45,737 nucleotides of DNA from Polyangiaceae bacterium. GTDB lineage: Bacteria > Myxococcota_A > Polyangia > Polyangiales > Polyangiaceae. Positions 24,216 through 32,517 of this stretch are shown here, piece after piece. The translations under genes and the position numbers were made by a program. The notes below the pieces were generated by a model. The model did no database searches, was not told the DNA's origin, and worked only from the letters and a program-made list of their open reading frames with translations. The stretch lies in assembly GCA_025937835.1 (NCBI GenBank), contig JAICQO010000051.1:1-45737 (forward strand), given 5' to 3'. Each line of letters starts with the position of its first letter. Positions within the stretch are counted from its first letter, which is position 1.

Positions 24216-24838
24216 GGATCATACTCTTGGGTGCACCGGCGAGCGGCAAGGGCACGCAGGCCGACAAGCTCGGCGCGCGTTTCGGGGTCCCGAAGGTCTC
24301 GACGGGCGACATGCTGCGTGCCGCGCTGAAGGCGGGCACCCCGCTCGGCAAGGAAGCCGAGAAGTACATGAGCGCCGGCGGCTTGGTCCCCGACTCGGTC
24401 GTGATTGGCCTGGTGGAGGAGCGGCTGGGCGAGGCGGATGCTCGGACCGGTTTCATCCTGGACGGATTTCCGCGGACCGTGCCCCAGGCGGAGGCGCTAT
24501 CGGCGCTGCTCCAGCGGCTCGGCACCCCGCTGGATGGCGTGGTTCAGATCGACGTGGACCGGGAGCTCCTGATGGAGCGTGCCACCCTGCGCCGGACCGA
24601 CAAACGCTCTGGACAGATCTACCACCTGAAGTATAACCCTCCCCCCCCGGACGCCGAGCTCGAACATCGGGCCGACGATCGGGAGGAAACGGTCAAGAAG
24701 CGTCTGGATGCTTACGACGCGATGACCGCCGCGCTGCTCCCTCACTATCAGCGCCTCGGCTTGCTCAAGCGAGTCGACGGCGTGGGCGAGCCGGCGCAAA
24801 TCACGGGGCGGATCCTGTCCGCGCTCGGCAAGAACTGA
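24212..24838 (+). CDS. adk: Adenylate kinase
   Basis: The 208-residue product has the P-loop GAPASGKGTQ (residues 8-17), STGDMLRA, the FILDGFPRT motif and the DDREETVKKRL segment after the LID. It interconverts ATP+AMP and 2 ADP. The LID (RRTDKRSGQIYHLKYNPPPPDAE) lacks zinc cysteines and is about 8 residues shorter than the usual long-LID form. The start is TTG in the secY stop. map, which normally follows adk, is absent; infA is next. Confidence 0.95.
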   Translation: MRIILLGAPASGKGTQADKLGARFGVPKVSTGDMLRAALKAGTPLGKEAEKYMSAGGLVPDSVVIGLVEERLGEADARTGFILDGFPRTVPQAEALSALLQRLGTPLDGVVQIDVDRELLMERATLRRTDKRSGQIYHLKYNPPPPDAELEHRADDREETVKKRLDAYDAMTAALLPHYQRLGLLKRVDGVGEPAQITGRILSALGKN

Positions 24839-24865
24839 AGAACCACCGACTCACGGAGACAACGA

Positions 24866-25072
24866 ACGAAAGACGAGACCAGCGAAGGAATCATCGAGGA
24901 AGCACTGCCCAACGCTCTGTTCCGCGTCCGACTCGAAACGGGTCGAACGGTCAGCGCAGGGGCAGCTCCCGAGCTCAGGCACGCCGTCGTGCGACTCCTC
25001 CCAGGTAACAAGGTCCTCGTTCAACTCTCCCAGTACGATCCGAACCGCGGAAAGATCATCAGGAAGCTCTAG
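24866..25072 (+). CDS. infA: Translation initiation factor IF-1 (apparent ACG start codon)
   Basis: The frame 24866-25072 encodes a clear IF-1: EEALPNALFRVRLETGRTV aligns with the ETLPNTMFRVELENGHVV of E. coli, and RLLPGNKVLVQLSQYDPNRGKI with its C-terminal half. There is no ATG, GTG or TTG between the adk stop and this homology; the frame is open from the adk TGA. ACG at 24866 (then KDETSEGII) stands 7 bases after GGAG (24855-24858), ideal for initiation, and gives 68 residues against 72 in E. coli. The middle (HISGKMR region) is divergent (GAAPELR). An ACG start, an ATG-to-ACG base error, or assembly error are the options. IF-1 helps select start codons, so a weak start could be autoregulatory. 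Confidence 0.82.
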   Translation, partial: TKDETSEGIIEEALPNALFRVRLETGRTVSAGAAPELRHAVVRLLPGNKVLVQLSQYDPNRGKIIRKL

Positions 25073-25081
25073 AGGCAGGCC

Positions 25082-25195
25082 ATGAAGGTGCGACCCAGCG
25101 TCAAGAAAATTTGCGACAAGTGCAAGATCGTGAAGCGCCGCGGCGTCCTTCGCATCATCTGCAACAACCCGCGCCACAAGCAGCGTCAGGGCTGA
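25082..25195 (+). CDS. rpmJ: 50S ribosomal protein L36, zinc type (bL36)
   Basis: The 37-residue product starts [20 protein letters not shown] and carries the C-x2-C-x12-C-x4-H zinc ribbon (Cys11, Cys14, Cys27, His32). It starts 9 bases after infA with AGGC upstream. The gene lies in its usual place before rpsM. Confidence 0.95.
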   Translation: MKVRPSVKKICDKCKIVKRRGVLRIICNNPRHKQRQG

Positions 25196-25220
25196 GGCCG
25201 AGAGAGAGTAACGAGGAACC

Positions 25221-25586
25221 ATGGCACGCATTGCTGGCGTCGATCTCCCGCGTCGGAAACACATCGTCCACGCCCTGCCGTACATCTACGGCATCGGGCT
25301 CACGACCTCCAAGCGCCTGTGCGCTACGGCCAACGTCCCCGAGACCAAGCGCGTCGAGGAGCTGACGGAAGCCGACGTCAAGGCGATCCGCGACGCGATC
25401 GAGTCCACGATCAAGGTCGAGGGCGACGCGCGCCGCGAGGTGCAGGCGAACATCAAGCGGCTGATGGACCTCGGTTGTTACCGCGGCCTCCGCCACCGCA
25501 AAGGTCTCCCCGTGCGGGGTCAGCGGACGCGCACCAACGCGCGCACGCGCAAGGGTCCGCGCAAGAACCTCGGGCGTAGGGCCTGA
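25221..25586 (+). CDS. rpsM: 30S ribosomal protein S13 (uS13)
   Basis: The 121-residue product shows [26 protein letters not shown] at the start and the [25 protein letters not shown] tail that reaches the P-site. S13 forms intersubunit bridges. A GAGGAA ribosome-binding site precedes the ATG. Confidence 0.97.
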   Translation: MARIAGVDLPRRKHIVHALPYIYGIGLTTSKRLCATANVPETKRVEELTEADVKAIRDAIESTIKVEGDARREVQANIKRLMDLGCYRGLRHRKGLPVRGQRTRTNARTRKGPRKNLGRRA

Positions 25587-25605
25587 GGCTGGCTGAGGAA
25601 AGCAC

Positions 25606-25998
25606 ATGGCGACTCCCAAAGCGCGTCCGGCGAAAAAAGCCGTCAAGAAGAACATCTACTCCGGCATCGCCCACATCAAGTCGACGTTCAACAACACCAT
25701 CGTCACGATCACGGACGTGAACGGCGCCACGATCTCCTGGGCCAGCGCGGGTTCGCGCGGCTTCAAGGGCTCGCGCAAGTCGACGCCGTTCGCGGCGCAG
25801 CTCGCTGCCGAAGAGGCGGGGCGGCGCGCGATGGAGCACGGCGTGCGCTCCGTGGCGGTGTTCGTCAAAGGCCCCGGCGCCGGTCGCGAGAGCGCCCTCC
25901 GCGCCCTTCAGCAGGTCGGCTTCCGCGTGACGCTGATCCGCGACATGACCCCGATCCCGCACAATGGCTGCCGGCCTCCCAAGCGGCGCCGCGTGTGA
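25606..25998 (+). CDS. rpsK: 30S ribosomal protein S11 (uS11)
   Basis: The 130-residue product has [30 protein letters not shown] and the C-terminal [18 protein letters not shown], diagnostic of S11 on the 30S platform. The position after rpsM is canonical for the alpha operon. Confidence 0.97.
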   Translation: MATPKARPAKKAVKKNIYSGIAHIKSTFNNTIVTITDVNGATISWASAGSRGFKGSRKSTPFAAQLAAEEAGRRAMEHGVRSVAVFVKGPGAGRESALRALQQVGFRVTLIRDMTPIPHNGCRPPKRRRV

Positions 25999-26012
25999 CG
26001 GAGTAGAAGACT

Positions 26013-26642
26013 ATGGCTCGCTACATCGGTCCCGTCTGCAAGGTCTGCCGTCGTCACGGCAACAAGCTCTATCTCAAGGGTGAGCGCTGCTTCACCGACA
26101 AGTGCGGCGTGTCGCGCCGCCCCTACCCGCCGGGCCAGCACGGCCAGGCGCGCATCAAGCTCAGCGAGTACGGCCTCCGCCTGCGCGAGAAGCAGCGCAT
26201 GCGCCGCATCTACGGCCTGCTAGAGCGCCAGTTCGCGGGCTACTACGTGGCGGCGACCGGCCTGCCGGGTCGTACCGGTGAAGAGATGCTGGGGCTGATC
26301 GAGCGCCGCCTCGACAACGTCGTGCACCGCATGGGTTTCGCGGCCAGCCGCGCCCAGGGTCGCCAGCTCGTGCGCCACAAGCACATCCTGGTCAACGGCA
26401 AGAGCGTCAACATCCCGAGCTATCGGGTGAAGCCGAACGACAAGATCGAGATCCACGAGAAGAGCCGCAAGATCCCGTACATCACGGCGGCCCTGGCCTC
26501 GGCGAAGAACCGCCCGAGCCCGAGCTGGTTCGAGGTCGACGGCGCGAACTTCACCGGCACGATGAAGTCGATGCCGGTTCGCGACGAGCTCAACGAGCCG
26601 GCGATTCGCGAGCAGTACGTCGTCGAGTATTACTCCCGATAG
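26013..26642 (+). CDS. rpsD: 30S ribosomal protein S4 (uS4), zinc-binding N-terminus
   Basis: The 209-residue product has the N-terminal cysteine set (CKVCRR, then CFTDKCGV) of zinc-binding S4 and the S4 RNA-binding domain (RLDNVVHRMGFAASRAQGRQLVRHKHILVNGK). S4 initiates 30S assembly and represses the alpha operon in E. coli. A 24-bp palindrome lies in the gap after it. Confidence 0.97.
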   Translation: MARYIGPVCKVCRRHGNKLYLKGERCFTDKCGVSRRPYPPGQHGQARIKLSEYGLRLREKQRMRRIYGLLERQFAGYYVAATGLPGRTGEEMLGLIERRLDNVVHRMGFAASRAQGRQLVRHKHILVNGKSVNIPSYRVKPNDKIEIHEKSRKIPYITAALASAKNRPSPSWFEVDGANFTGTMKSMPVRDELNEPAIREQYVVEYYSR

Positions 26643-26669
26643 TTAGAGCCGAGCACGGTTCGGTCGGCG

Positions 26670-26700
26670 CAGGCGGGTACGCGTACCCGCCTGATTGATT
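26670..26700 (+). terminator. 24-bp perfect palindrome with T-rich 3' flank between rpsD and rpoA
   Basis: Bases 26670-26693 are a perfect palindrome (CAGGCGGGTACG followed by its reverse complement), followed by ATTGATTT. As RNA it would form a strong hairpin with a tight loop and a weak U-rich tail. It may act as an attenuator or partial terminator lowering or adjusting rpoA expression relative to ribosomal genes, or as an mRNA processing site. Confidence 0.5.
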
Positions 26701-26794
26701 TCGAAGTGCGGGCAGACCGCGGAGCACGAAAGGAAGCGGGTTTCCTCAGTGTTCGGGACGGTCGCGCAAAACCTGAAGCAAGGAAGGAAAGAGC

Positions 26795-27832
26795 ATGGAG
26801 ACACCGATGGTCACCCAGATGACGAGCAGGAACTGGCGCGATCTGATCCGCCCCAAGGCGATTCAGCTCGACCCGGAGTCCAACAGCACCTCGTACGGCA
26901 AGTTCACCTGCGAGCCGCTCGAGCGCGGGTTCGGCATCACGGTCGGCAACTCGCTGCGTCGCGTGCTCCTCGCCTCGCTTCAGGGCGCGGCGATCACGGC
27001 CGTGCGCATCGACGGCGCGCTCCACGAGTTCACGACGATCCCGGACGTCGTGGAGGACATGACCGACATCATCCTCAGCCTCAAAGAGGTGGTGTTCAAG
27101 GTCGAGTCGCCCCGCACCTACACCGTTCGCCTCGAGAAGGAAGGCCCCGGGCCGGTCCTCGCGGGCGACATCAAGACCGTCGACGGTCTGACCGTGTTGA
27201 ACCCCGACCACCACATCGCCACCCTCGACAAGAAGGGCCCTCTGGCGATGGAGCTCACGGTCAACGTCGGTCGCGGCTACGTGCCGGCCGAGCGCAACAA
27301 GAACCCCGCGATGCCGCTGGCGACGATCCCGATCGACGCCCTGTTCTCGCCGATCCGCAAGGTGAACTACACCGTGCAGAACGCGCGCGTCGGCCAGGTC
27401 ACGGATTACGACAAGCTGGTTCTCGAGGTCTGGACCAACGGCGCAGTGCGCCCGGTCGACGCGGTGGCTTACGCCGCCAAGATCCTGAAAGAGCAGCTCT
27501 CGATCTGGATCAACTTCGAAGAGACGGAAGAGACCTCGTATCAGATCTCGGGTGCCGACGAGCAGCCGCTGAACGAGAACCTGTTCCGCTCGGTCGACGA
27601 GCTCGAGCTCAGCGTGCGTTCGGCGAACTGCCTGCAGAACGCCAACATCACGCTGATCGGCGAGCTGGTGCAGAAGACGGAGCAAGACATGCTGAAGACC
27701 AAGAACTTCGGCAGGAAGTCGCTCAAGGAAATCAAGGAGATCCTCGGCACGATGGGTCTCTCGCTGGGCATGAAGTTCGACAATTGGCCGGGCATGCTGG
27801 AGCGCTGGAAGCAGCAGCTGCAGCAGGGCTGA
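26795..27832 (+). CDS. rpoA: RNA polymerase alpha subunit
   Basis: The 345-residue product has the N-terminal dimerisation domain ([31 protein letters not shown]) and the C-terminal alpha-CTD ([49 protein letters not shown]) that contacts DNA and activators. The start at 26795 has AGGAAGGAA upstream. A 152-bp gap with a palindrome separates it from rpsD. Confidence 0.97.
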   Translation: METPMVTQMTSRNWRDLIRPKAIQLDPESNSTSYGKFTCEPLERGFGITVGNSLRRVLLASLQGAAITAVRIDGALHEFTTIPDVVEDMTDIILSLKEVVFKVESPRTYTVRLEKEGPGPVLAGDIKTVDGLTVLNPDHHIATLDKKGPLAMELTVNVGRGYVPAERNKNPAMPLATIPIDALFSPIRKVNYTVQNARVGQVTDYDKLVLEVWTNGAVRPVDAVAYAAKILKEQLSIWINFEETEETSYQISGADEQPLNENLFRSVDELELSVRSANCLQNANITLIGELVQKTEQDMLKTKNFGRKSLKEIKEILGTMGLSLGMKFDNWPGMLERWKQQLQQG

Positions 27833-27859
27833 GCCGCTCGAGGAAGTTCTGGGTCTGTC

Positions 27860-28459
27860 ATGAGGCACAAGAAAGCCGGACGACAATTCGGCCGTAACAC
27901 CAGTCACCGTCGCGCCATGTTGCGCGCGCTCACCGCGAACCTCGTGGCGCACGAGCGCATCGAGACGACGGACGCCAAGGCCAAGGAGCTGCGCCGCGTT
28001 GCCGAGCGGTTGATCACCCGCGCAGTTCGGCTCGGTCCGATCGCGTACACCCCGCACGACCAGCTCTCGGTGGCGGATCGTCTGCGCCGTCAGTCGGCGC
28101 AGCGGAAGGTGGCCGAGTTTCTGCGCCGCTTCGCCGTCGTCCAGAAGGACGGGCAAGAGCAGAAGATCGATCTGCTCGAGAAGGTGTTCGTCGATCTGAC
28201 GGTGCGGTTCCACAACCGCGCTGGCGGCTACACGCGCATCATCAAGCTCGGCCGGCGTCGCGGCGACAACGCCCCGATGTCCCTGGTCGAGTTCGTCGAG
28301 GGCTTCACGGCTCCGCCGCGCCGCCCGACGCAGAAGAAGCGCGGACCGAAGGAAGCGCCGGCTACGACCGAGGCCGCCGCACCCCCCGTCGCCGAGGCCG
28401 GGGCGGAAGAGAAGCCGAAGCGCGCGAAGAAGGCGAAAGCCGAGCAGAGCGCCGAGTAA
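27860..28459 (+). CDS. rplQ: 50S ribosomal protein L17 (bL17), C-terminally extended
   Basis: The 199-residue product begins [45 protein letters not shown], the L17 signature, and has [26 protein letters not shown]. After about residue 150 it adds a Lys/Ala/Glu/Pro-rich tail not found in E. coli L17 (127 residues). It is the last gene of the block and is followed by an intrinsic terminator. Confidence 0.96.
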   Translation: MRHKKAGRQFGRNTSHRRAMLRALTANLVAHERIETTDAKAKELRRVAERLITRAVRLGPIAYTPHDQLSVADRLRRQSAQRKVAEFLRRFAVVQKDGQEQKIDLLEKVFVDLTVRFHNRAGGYTRIIKLGRRRGDNAPMSLVEFVEGFTAPPRRPTQKKRGPKEAPATTEAAAPPVAEAGAEEKPKRAKKAKAEQSAE

Positions 28460-28481
28460 GCGACTCACAAGTGAAGAGCAG

Positions 28482-28516
28482 GAAACGCCCGCGGAAACGT
28501 GGGCGTTTCTGTTTCG
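28482..28516 (+). terminator. Intrinsic terminator after rplQ
   Basis: GAAACGCCC (28482-28490) pairs perfectly with GGGCGTTTC (28501-28509) around a 10-base loop and is followed by TGTTTCG. It lies 22 bases after the rplQ stop and marks the end of the ribosomal-protein transcript. Confidence 0.75.
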
Positions 28517-28645
28517 TGGGCTTTACGGGCGTCCGGGGGGCGCGAGCCGCAAGGTCGCTTCGAGGCAACTGCTGTCGTTGGTTGGCAACGCGTGCGCGCT
28601 GCTGACCTGGGCGGCTCCGACTAAAACCGAGGTCGGAGAAGTGGT

Positions 28646-29986
28646 GTGCGGCTCTGCTCGGTGATCTGGGTTCTGGGCTCCTTCGCGATGGCGACTCCGG
28701 TGTTCGCGCAGAGCCGCGCCGAGAGGCTGCACTTCGATTTGCCGGCGCTCGACGTGCGCGAGAACGCAGCGAGCGGTTTCTGGCCGAGCATGCGGCAGTC
28801 GCAGGTCATCACGAAAGACACGTACTACCTGGTGCACGGCGCGGTCTACGCGATCCCGTATCCGAAGGCGTTCCCGGAGTGGGCCGTCGATATCAGCGAC
28901 AGCGTGGTGATCGCCGGCCTCGACAGCGTGGGGGCCTTCGTTCCGGGCGGGGAAGGCTGGATGCACGAAGAGTGGCACCGCGCGGTGATGAGCCGGCGCG
29001 GCGTCGGCAGCTACAACGACGTCTACGATTTTCCGGTGTTCGAGGATCTGGTGGCCGTGAGTCACGTGAAGGACGAGGACCTGATCCGGCTGAAGCGCAA
29101 CCACCCGGCAGACCAGGTGCGCCTGTCCTCGGCTGGAATCGAGGGCGATCTCGCGTTCGCCAACGCCCTCGACAAGGATCGCTTCTTCTATGGAACGCGC
29201 GCGGGTACCACGTTCCTCGAGTGGATGACGATCGGAAACTCGATTCTGTACCTGAACGGCGCCGCCTACGACTCGAAGGCACCCACGGAACGGCTGGAGG
29301 AAGAGAACGGCACCGACGTCGAGGCGCGCGACTTCACGGGGCTCGACCCCAACGGTTGGGTCTACGACCTGTTTCGCCCGGACGAGCCCTACGAAGCGCG
29401 CGGCGTGCACCCGAGCGGTGTCGGCATCGATCGCTACCGCACCGAAGCCGACCTCACCCCGCGCGAGCAACGCTTTCTCGAGCTCCAGGCGAACCTGTCC
29501 TGGATCAACCTCGCAAACCCCAACCTGATCGGCTTCTACGACTTCAGGCTCGGCGAGCTCGGCGGCGATCCGTTTTACTTCAACGCCAGTTTGCAGCACA
29601 TGATGGCGCCGTTTGGCTATTCGCTCGGTGCCAATTTGTTCGCCAAAGCCGGCCGCACCCACGCCTACGCCGAGCTCCGTGCCTTCGTCAGCGACTCGCT
29701 CGTGCTTCCGGGCTTGCGCCTCGAGCTCGTGCGCTACCCGCTCGGCTTCCTCGGGGCGACGCTCTCACCGCGAGTCTCGGCCTGGCTGCAGCCGAAAGAT
29801 CAGCGATTCTTTTCCGATTCCGCGTCGCCCGGCGGGGCCGTCGAGGTGCGCTTCAACCTGCCGCTGTACCGCTCCGTCGACGTCTACGCCGAGGCCAGCG
29901 CCAAGTCCGAGGGCTGGCTGGTCGGCGACGTTTTTCTCGAAGAGAGCGTGAACGTGAGGACGGGAATCGAGGCGCTCGCCTTTTGA
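28646..29986 (+). CDS. Secreted protein with HExxH motif and beta-barrel-like C-terminal half
   Basis: The 446-residue product starts at GTG 28646 (GGAG 8 bases upstream) and has a signal peptide ending near PVFAQS. Residues 107-111 read HEEWH, an HExxH zinc-peptidase-type motif, in the conserved-looking block WMHEEWHRAVMSRRGVGSYN. From about residue 290 alternating hydrophobic/aromatic strands (FYFNASLQHMM, HAYAELRAFVSD, LRLELVRYPLGF) suggest an outer-membrane beta barrel. I do not recognise a named family. Its place may be the outer membrane, with the HExxH part periplasmic. A glutamate or other third zinc ligand is not obvious. Confidence 0.7.
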   Translation: MRLCSVIWVLGSFAMATPVFAQSRAERLHFDLPALDVRENAASGFWPSMRQSQVITKDTYYLVHGAVYAIPYPKAFPEWAVDISDSVVIAGLDSVGAFVPGGEGWMHEEWHRAVMSRRGVGSYNDVYDFPVFEDLVAVSHVKDEDLIRLKRNHPADQVRLSSAGIEGDLAFANALDKDRFFYGTRAGTTFLEWMTIGNSILYLNGAAYDSKAPTERLEEENGTDVEARDFTGLDPNGWVYDLFRPDEPYEARGVHPSGVGIDRYRTEADLTPREQRFLELQANLSWINLANPNLIGFYDFRLGELGGDPFYFNASLQHMMAPFGYSLGANLFAKAGRTHAYAELRAFVSDSLVLPGLRLELVRYPLGFLGATLSPRVSAWLQPKDQRFFSDSASPGGAVEVRFNLPLYRSVDVYAEASAKSEGWLVGDVFLEESVNVRTGIEALAF

Positions 29987-30014
29987 GCACGAACCGGCGC
30001 TAATATCGGCCTGG

Positions 30015-30203
30015 ATGGCCAGTCGCAGCGTTCAGCCCCTCGGCGCGATGTTGCTGTTGGCGCTCGCGCCGCAGTGTTCGGATGCCGACGAGCGCGGCGA
30101 TGCCACATCCAGCAGCGGCGGCAGCGAGGTCACCGGTGGAGCTGGCGTCACCGGCCGAACTGCCGAAGCTGCCGATACCCCCTGCGCTTTCGGTGTGCCT
30201 TGA
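30015..30203 (+). pseudogene. Short lipoprotein-like remnant or tiny lipoprotein
   Basis: This 62-residue frame has a lipoprotein-like N-terminus (MLLLALAPQCSDADERG) and a Ser/Gly/Thr linker of the kind seen in neighbouring surface lipoproteins, but then stops without a folded domain. It directly precedes another lipoprotein gene of similar style. It is most simply the broken 5' end of such a gene; a genuine tiny lipoprotein cannot be excluded. Confidence 0.35.
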
Positions 30204-30270
30204 GGCAGCCTTGAGGCTACAGCCCGATCCTGAAGAATCTGGATCTCGACGCGGAGGTTGCTTAGCGCGA

Positions 30271-31095
30271 GTGACAGCCCGCGCGCTCGCCTCGCTGGCT
30301 CTCGCGGGCTCGGTCGGCGCTTGTGGCGGCCAGACGCACGCTGCCATTCAGCGCGAAGCCACCGGAGGCGAAGCCCCCGTCGAAATGGGAGGAACGAGCG
30401 GTGGTGTCGTGAACGGCGGCGGCGCTGGAGCAGGTGGGGGCGGGGCGAGCGGGGGCGTAGCGGGCGCAGCGGACGGATCGAGCGGTTCCTGCGCGAGCGA
30501 AGGACCACAGTACGGCTACGTGAGCGGTACGGTTCGCGGTGCCTGGGTCGACGCCGTGATTCTGGAAAACCAGTTGACGAGCGTCTTCCTCGGGCCGCAG
30601 TCGGGCTTCAGGGAATACAGCCAAACTTTTCGACGTGCTTCCGACGGCGCTGGTGGCGCACGGGGCGACCTCGAGTTTCGAGCGCCGTCTGACGTGGTGA
30701 CGGCATCGCTGACTGGTTGGGTGGGCGCCGACGCGGCGGAGGTTGGTAGCTACTCGGAGCGCGACTGCGGCTCGTTGACGTTCGAGATGGCCTTCCCGAT
30801 CCCGCCGGGCATCGTCTGTCCTTCGGAACCCGGAAGATGTGGCCCCGATTGCGAACCGTATGGAGAGCTCGGCTTGTGCGTTCCGGCATCGCCCAAGGTC
30901 CGCTTCGAGGCGGAGTCAGTCTGTGACGAGGGCGCGCCGCCGGCGCGTGGTTCCTGGCAGCTCGAGTTGTCCTCGGTCTGCCCCGAGCCGAGCCCCGCCC
31001 CCTTCGTCCATTTTCGAACGCACGGCCACCTGACGGCGACTCTCCTCAACGAGACCGATCCTTCGGACAGCGTCGAGCTGAGCCTCGACTTCTAG
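30271..31095 (+). CDS. Gly-rich-linker lipoprotein of unknown function
   Basis: Starting at GTG 30271 (GGAGG 13 bases upstream) the product is 274 residues with a lipobox GSVGAC and a Gly/Ala/Ser-rich linker (about 35-75). A beta-rich domain follows with cysteine pairs (CPSEPGRCGPDCEPYGELGLC near residues 185-205) that may form disulfides. The frame is open to 30082 but that part is Pro/Ala low complexity overlapping the remnant gene. No known family is recognised. It is convergent with the MBL gene. Confidence 0.7.
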   Translation: MTARALASLALAGSVGACGGQTHAAIQREATGGEAPVEMGGTSGGVVNGGGAGAGGGGASGGVAGAADGSSGSCASEGPQYGYVSGTVRGAWVDAVILENQLTSVFLGPQSGFREYSQTFRRASDGAGGARGDLEFRAPSDVVTASLTGWVGADAAEVGSYSERDCGSLTFEMAFPIPPGIVCPSEPGRCGPDCEPYGELGLCVPASPKVRFEAESVCDEGAPPARGSWQLELSSVCPEPSPAPFVHFRTHGHLTATLLNETDPSDSVELSLDF

Positions 31096-31167
31096 GGGCT
31101 AGGCGCGCCGTGCCCGATGCGGCCTGGCCGGGCTCGAAGAAGCCGGGCGGGTAGACCGTGAAGCGGC

Positions 31168-31944
31168 TCAAGATCGAGAACGCGCCGCCCGAACGTTGGC
31201 CGAGATCGGCTTGGCCGCGAGCGCATCGGCCAGCTCACGCAGCCGCTGCGCGCCGTCTCCCGCGTAGGCGCTGCCATGCATGCAGGCGAGGACGCGCGGC
31301 TCGAACCCGGCCAGGCGCTCGAGCTGCGCGCGGGTGGTCGGCGAGTGCGCGTAGTAGTCCATCATGCTGCGCATTGCTTCGCTCGGTCCCACGATGTCCG
31401 TTTCGACCAGCGCGGCGTGGTCATTTCCCGCCTGCGTGAACAGATCGCCGCACAAGAGCGTGCGCGTTCTGGTCTCGCCCAGGTAGCCGCACTCCCAGCC
31501 GTGCGGAACGTGCGGGGCATCGAACCACATCACCTCGTGGCCTCCCAGGTCCAGGTGCTCACCGTCCGCGAGCGCGCGCACGGGGCGATCGGTCGCGTCG
31601 TTGGTATAGAGCATGGCCGCGGCCTGGCTGCATACGGGCTCTGCGTTTGGCGCGAGTTCGAGCCACTCGCGGAGCGCGCCGCACTCGTCGCCCTCGACGT
31701 GCGAGAAGCCGACGTAGCGCAGTGACTCGGGAGGGAGCACCGCCGCGATCGCCTCGCGAACCAGCGAGAAGAGCCCGCGCTGCCCGGTGTGGAAGAGCAG
31801 CGGCGCCTCGCTCGCGACCAGGTACTGATTGAAGGTGAAGCCCGTCGGGAGCGCGGGGTTCGGCGGGATCGGCGTGCTGATGCGGAAGATGCGGTCTGCG
31901 ACTTCGTCGATGCGGGTACCGGACTCGGAGTTCGTGATGCTCAT
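31168..31944 (-). CDS. MBL-fold protein of diiron ODP/flavodiiron type
   Basis: The 258-residue product carries the diiron ligand set of the flavodiiron/ODP branch of metallo-beta-lactamases: His82-x-Glu84-x-Asp86 (SHVEGDECGAL), His145 or His148 (DAPHVPHGWE), Asp167 (CGDLFTQ) and His223 (CMHGSAY). No flavodoxin domain follows. Members bind or reduce O2 or NO, though some act as sensors. GGAGG stands 5 bases before the ATG. The gene lies just downstream of the anti-sigma gene with its own promoter-like element at 31962-31991, which matches the one before the sigma gene; it is therefore a probable target of that sigma factor. Confidence 0.85.
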   Translation of the reverse strand: MSITNSESGTRIDEVADRIFRISTPIPPNPALPTGFTFNQYLVASEAPLLFHTGQRGLFSLVREAIAAVLPPESLRYVGFSHVEGDECGALREWLELAPNAEPVCSQAAAMLYTNDATDRPVRALADGEHLDLGGHEVMWFDAPHVPHGWECGYLGETRTRTLLCGDLFTQAGNDHAALVETDIVGPSEAMRSMMDYYAHSPTTRAQLERLAGFEPRVLACMHGSAYAGDGAQRLRELADALAAKPISANVRAARSRS

Positions 31945-31961
31945 GCGGCCTCCATTCGTCA

Positions 31962-31991
31962 GGGAGTGGCGACCGCTGCCCGGGCGTTACA
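31962..31991 (-). promoter_or_regulatory. Candidate ECF promoter of the MBL gene
   Basis: Read on the minus strand, TGTAACGCC (from 31991) and CCACTCCC (31969-31962) lie with their 5' ends 22 bases apart. The same two words at the same spacing occur before the sigma gene (33142-33113). The upstream word overlaps the end of the anti-sigma gene. The ATG of the MBL gene is 17 bases downstream. Confidence 0.55.
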
Positions 31992-32517
31992 GGAAATCGT
32001 GTTGGAGCACGTATTCGGTCACGGTCTGGGTGCCGCGTGCGTCGGTGATCGTGACGCGGGCGTGCATCACGGCTTTGTCGATGCCGCGATAATGGATCGA
32101 GCACAGCAGCACCACCTCACCGCGCCCTTCGTCGAAGGGAGCGTCGGGGACGGCGAAGATCGGAGCTCCGCTCGGCGTGCGGGCCTCGACGTCGACCTGC
32201 CGGGCCCCCTCGACGGGCGCGCGCAGCACCCAGATCCCGGACGGATGCTGCGCGTCGAAGTTCATCACGCCGCGCTGCCCCGGCTCGACGCGCACCGTCA
32301 CGAGCTCAGGATCGCGCTCGGCGCGGGCCCGACGCGCTGTGGTGAGCGCAATCGGCAGCCCGCGACCGAGCAGATCGATGGTCTCGTGCAGGCGCCGGGC
32401 TCGCGCGCTGCAGCGCTCGCAGCCGAAATAGTGGTCCTCGAACGCCTCGCCTTCGCCTTCGCCGAGCTCGCCGAGCGCCCAGGCCGCGATCCAATCCAGG
32501 CTGGGACAGCTCGTCAC
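31987..32517 (-). CDS. Soluble zinc-binding anti-sigma factor (ZAS-like)
   Basis: The GTG at 32517 overlaps the sigma stop (GTGA) and gives 176 residues. The N-terminal part has CPSLDWIAAWALGELGEGE and a His29-x3-Cys33-x2-Cys36 zinc motif with Cys4, as in ZAS anti-sigma factors. The remaining 120 residues form a beta-rich domain (VRVEPGQRGVMNFDAQ...). There is no membrane helix, so the sensing is probably cytosolic; ZAS proteins of this kind often respond to thiol oxidation. It should bind and hold the sigma factor encoded just upstream. Confidence 0.8.
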   Translation of the reverse strand: MTSCPSLDWIAAWALGELGEGEGEAFEDHYFGCERCSARARRLHETIDLLGRGLPIALTTARRARAERDPELVTVRVEPGQRGVMNFDAQHPSGIWVLRAPVEGARQVDVEARTPSGAPIFAVPDAPFDEGRGEVVLLCSIHYRGIDKAVMHARVTITDARGTQTVTEYVLQHDFL

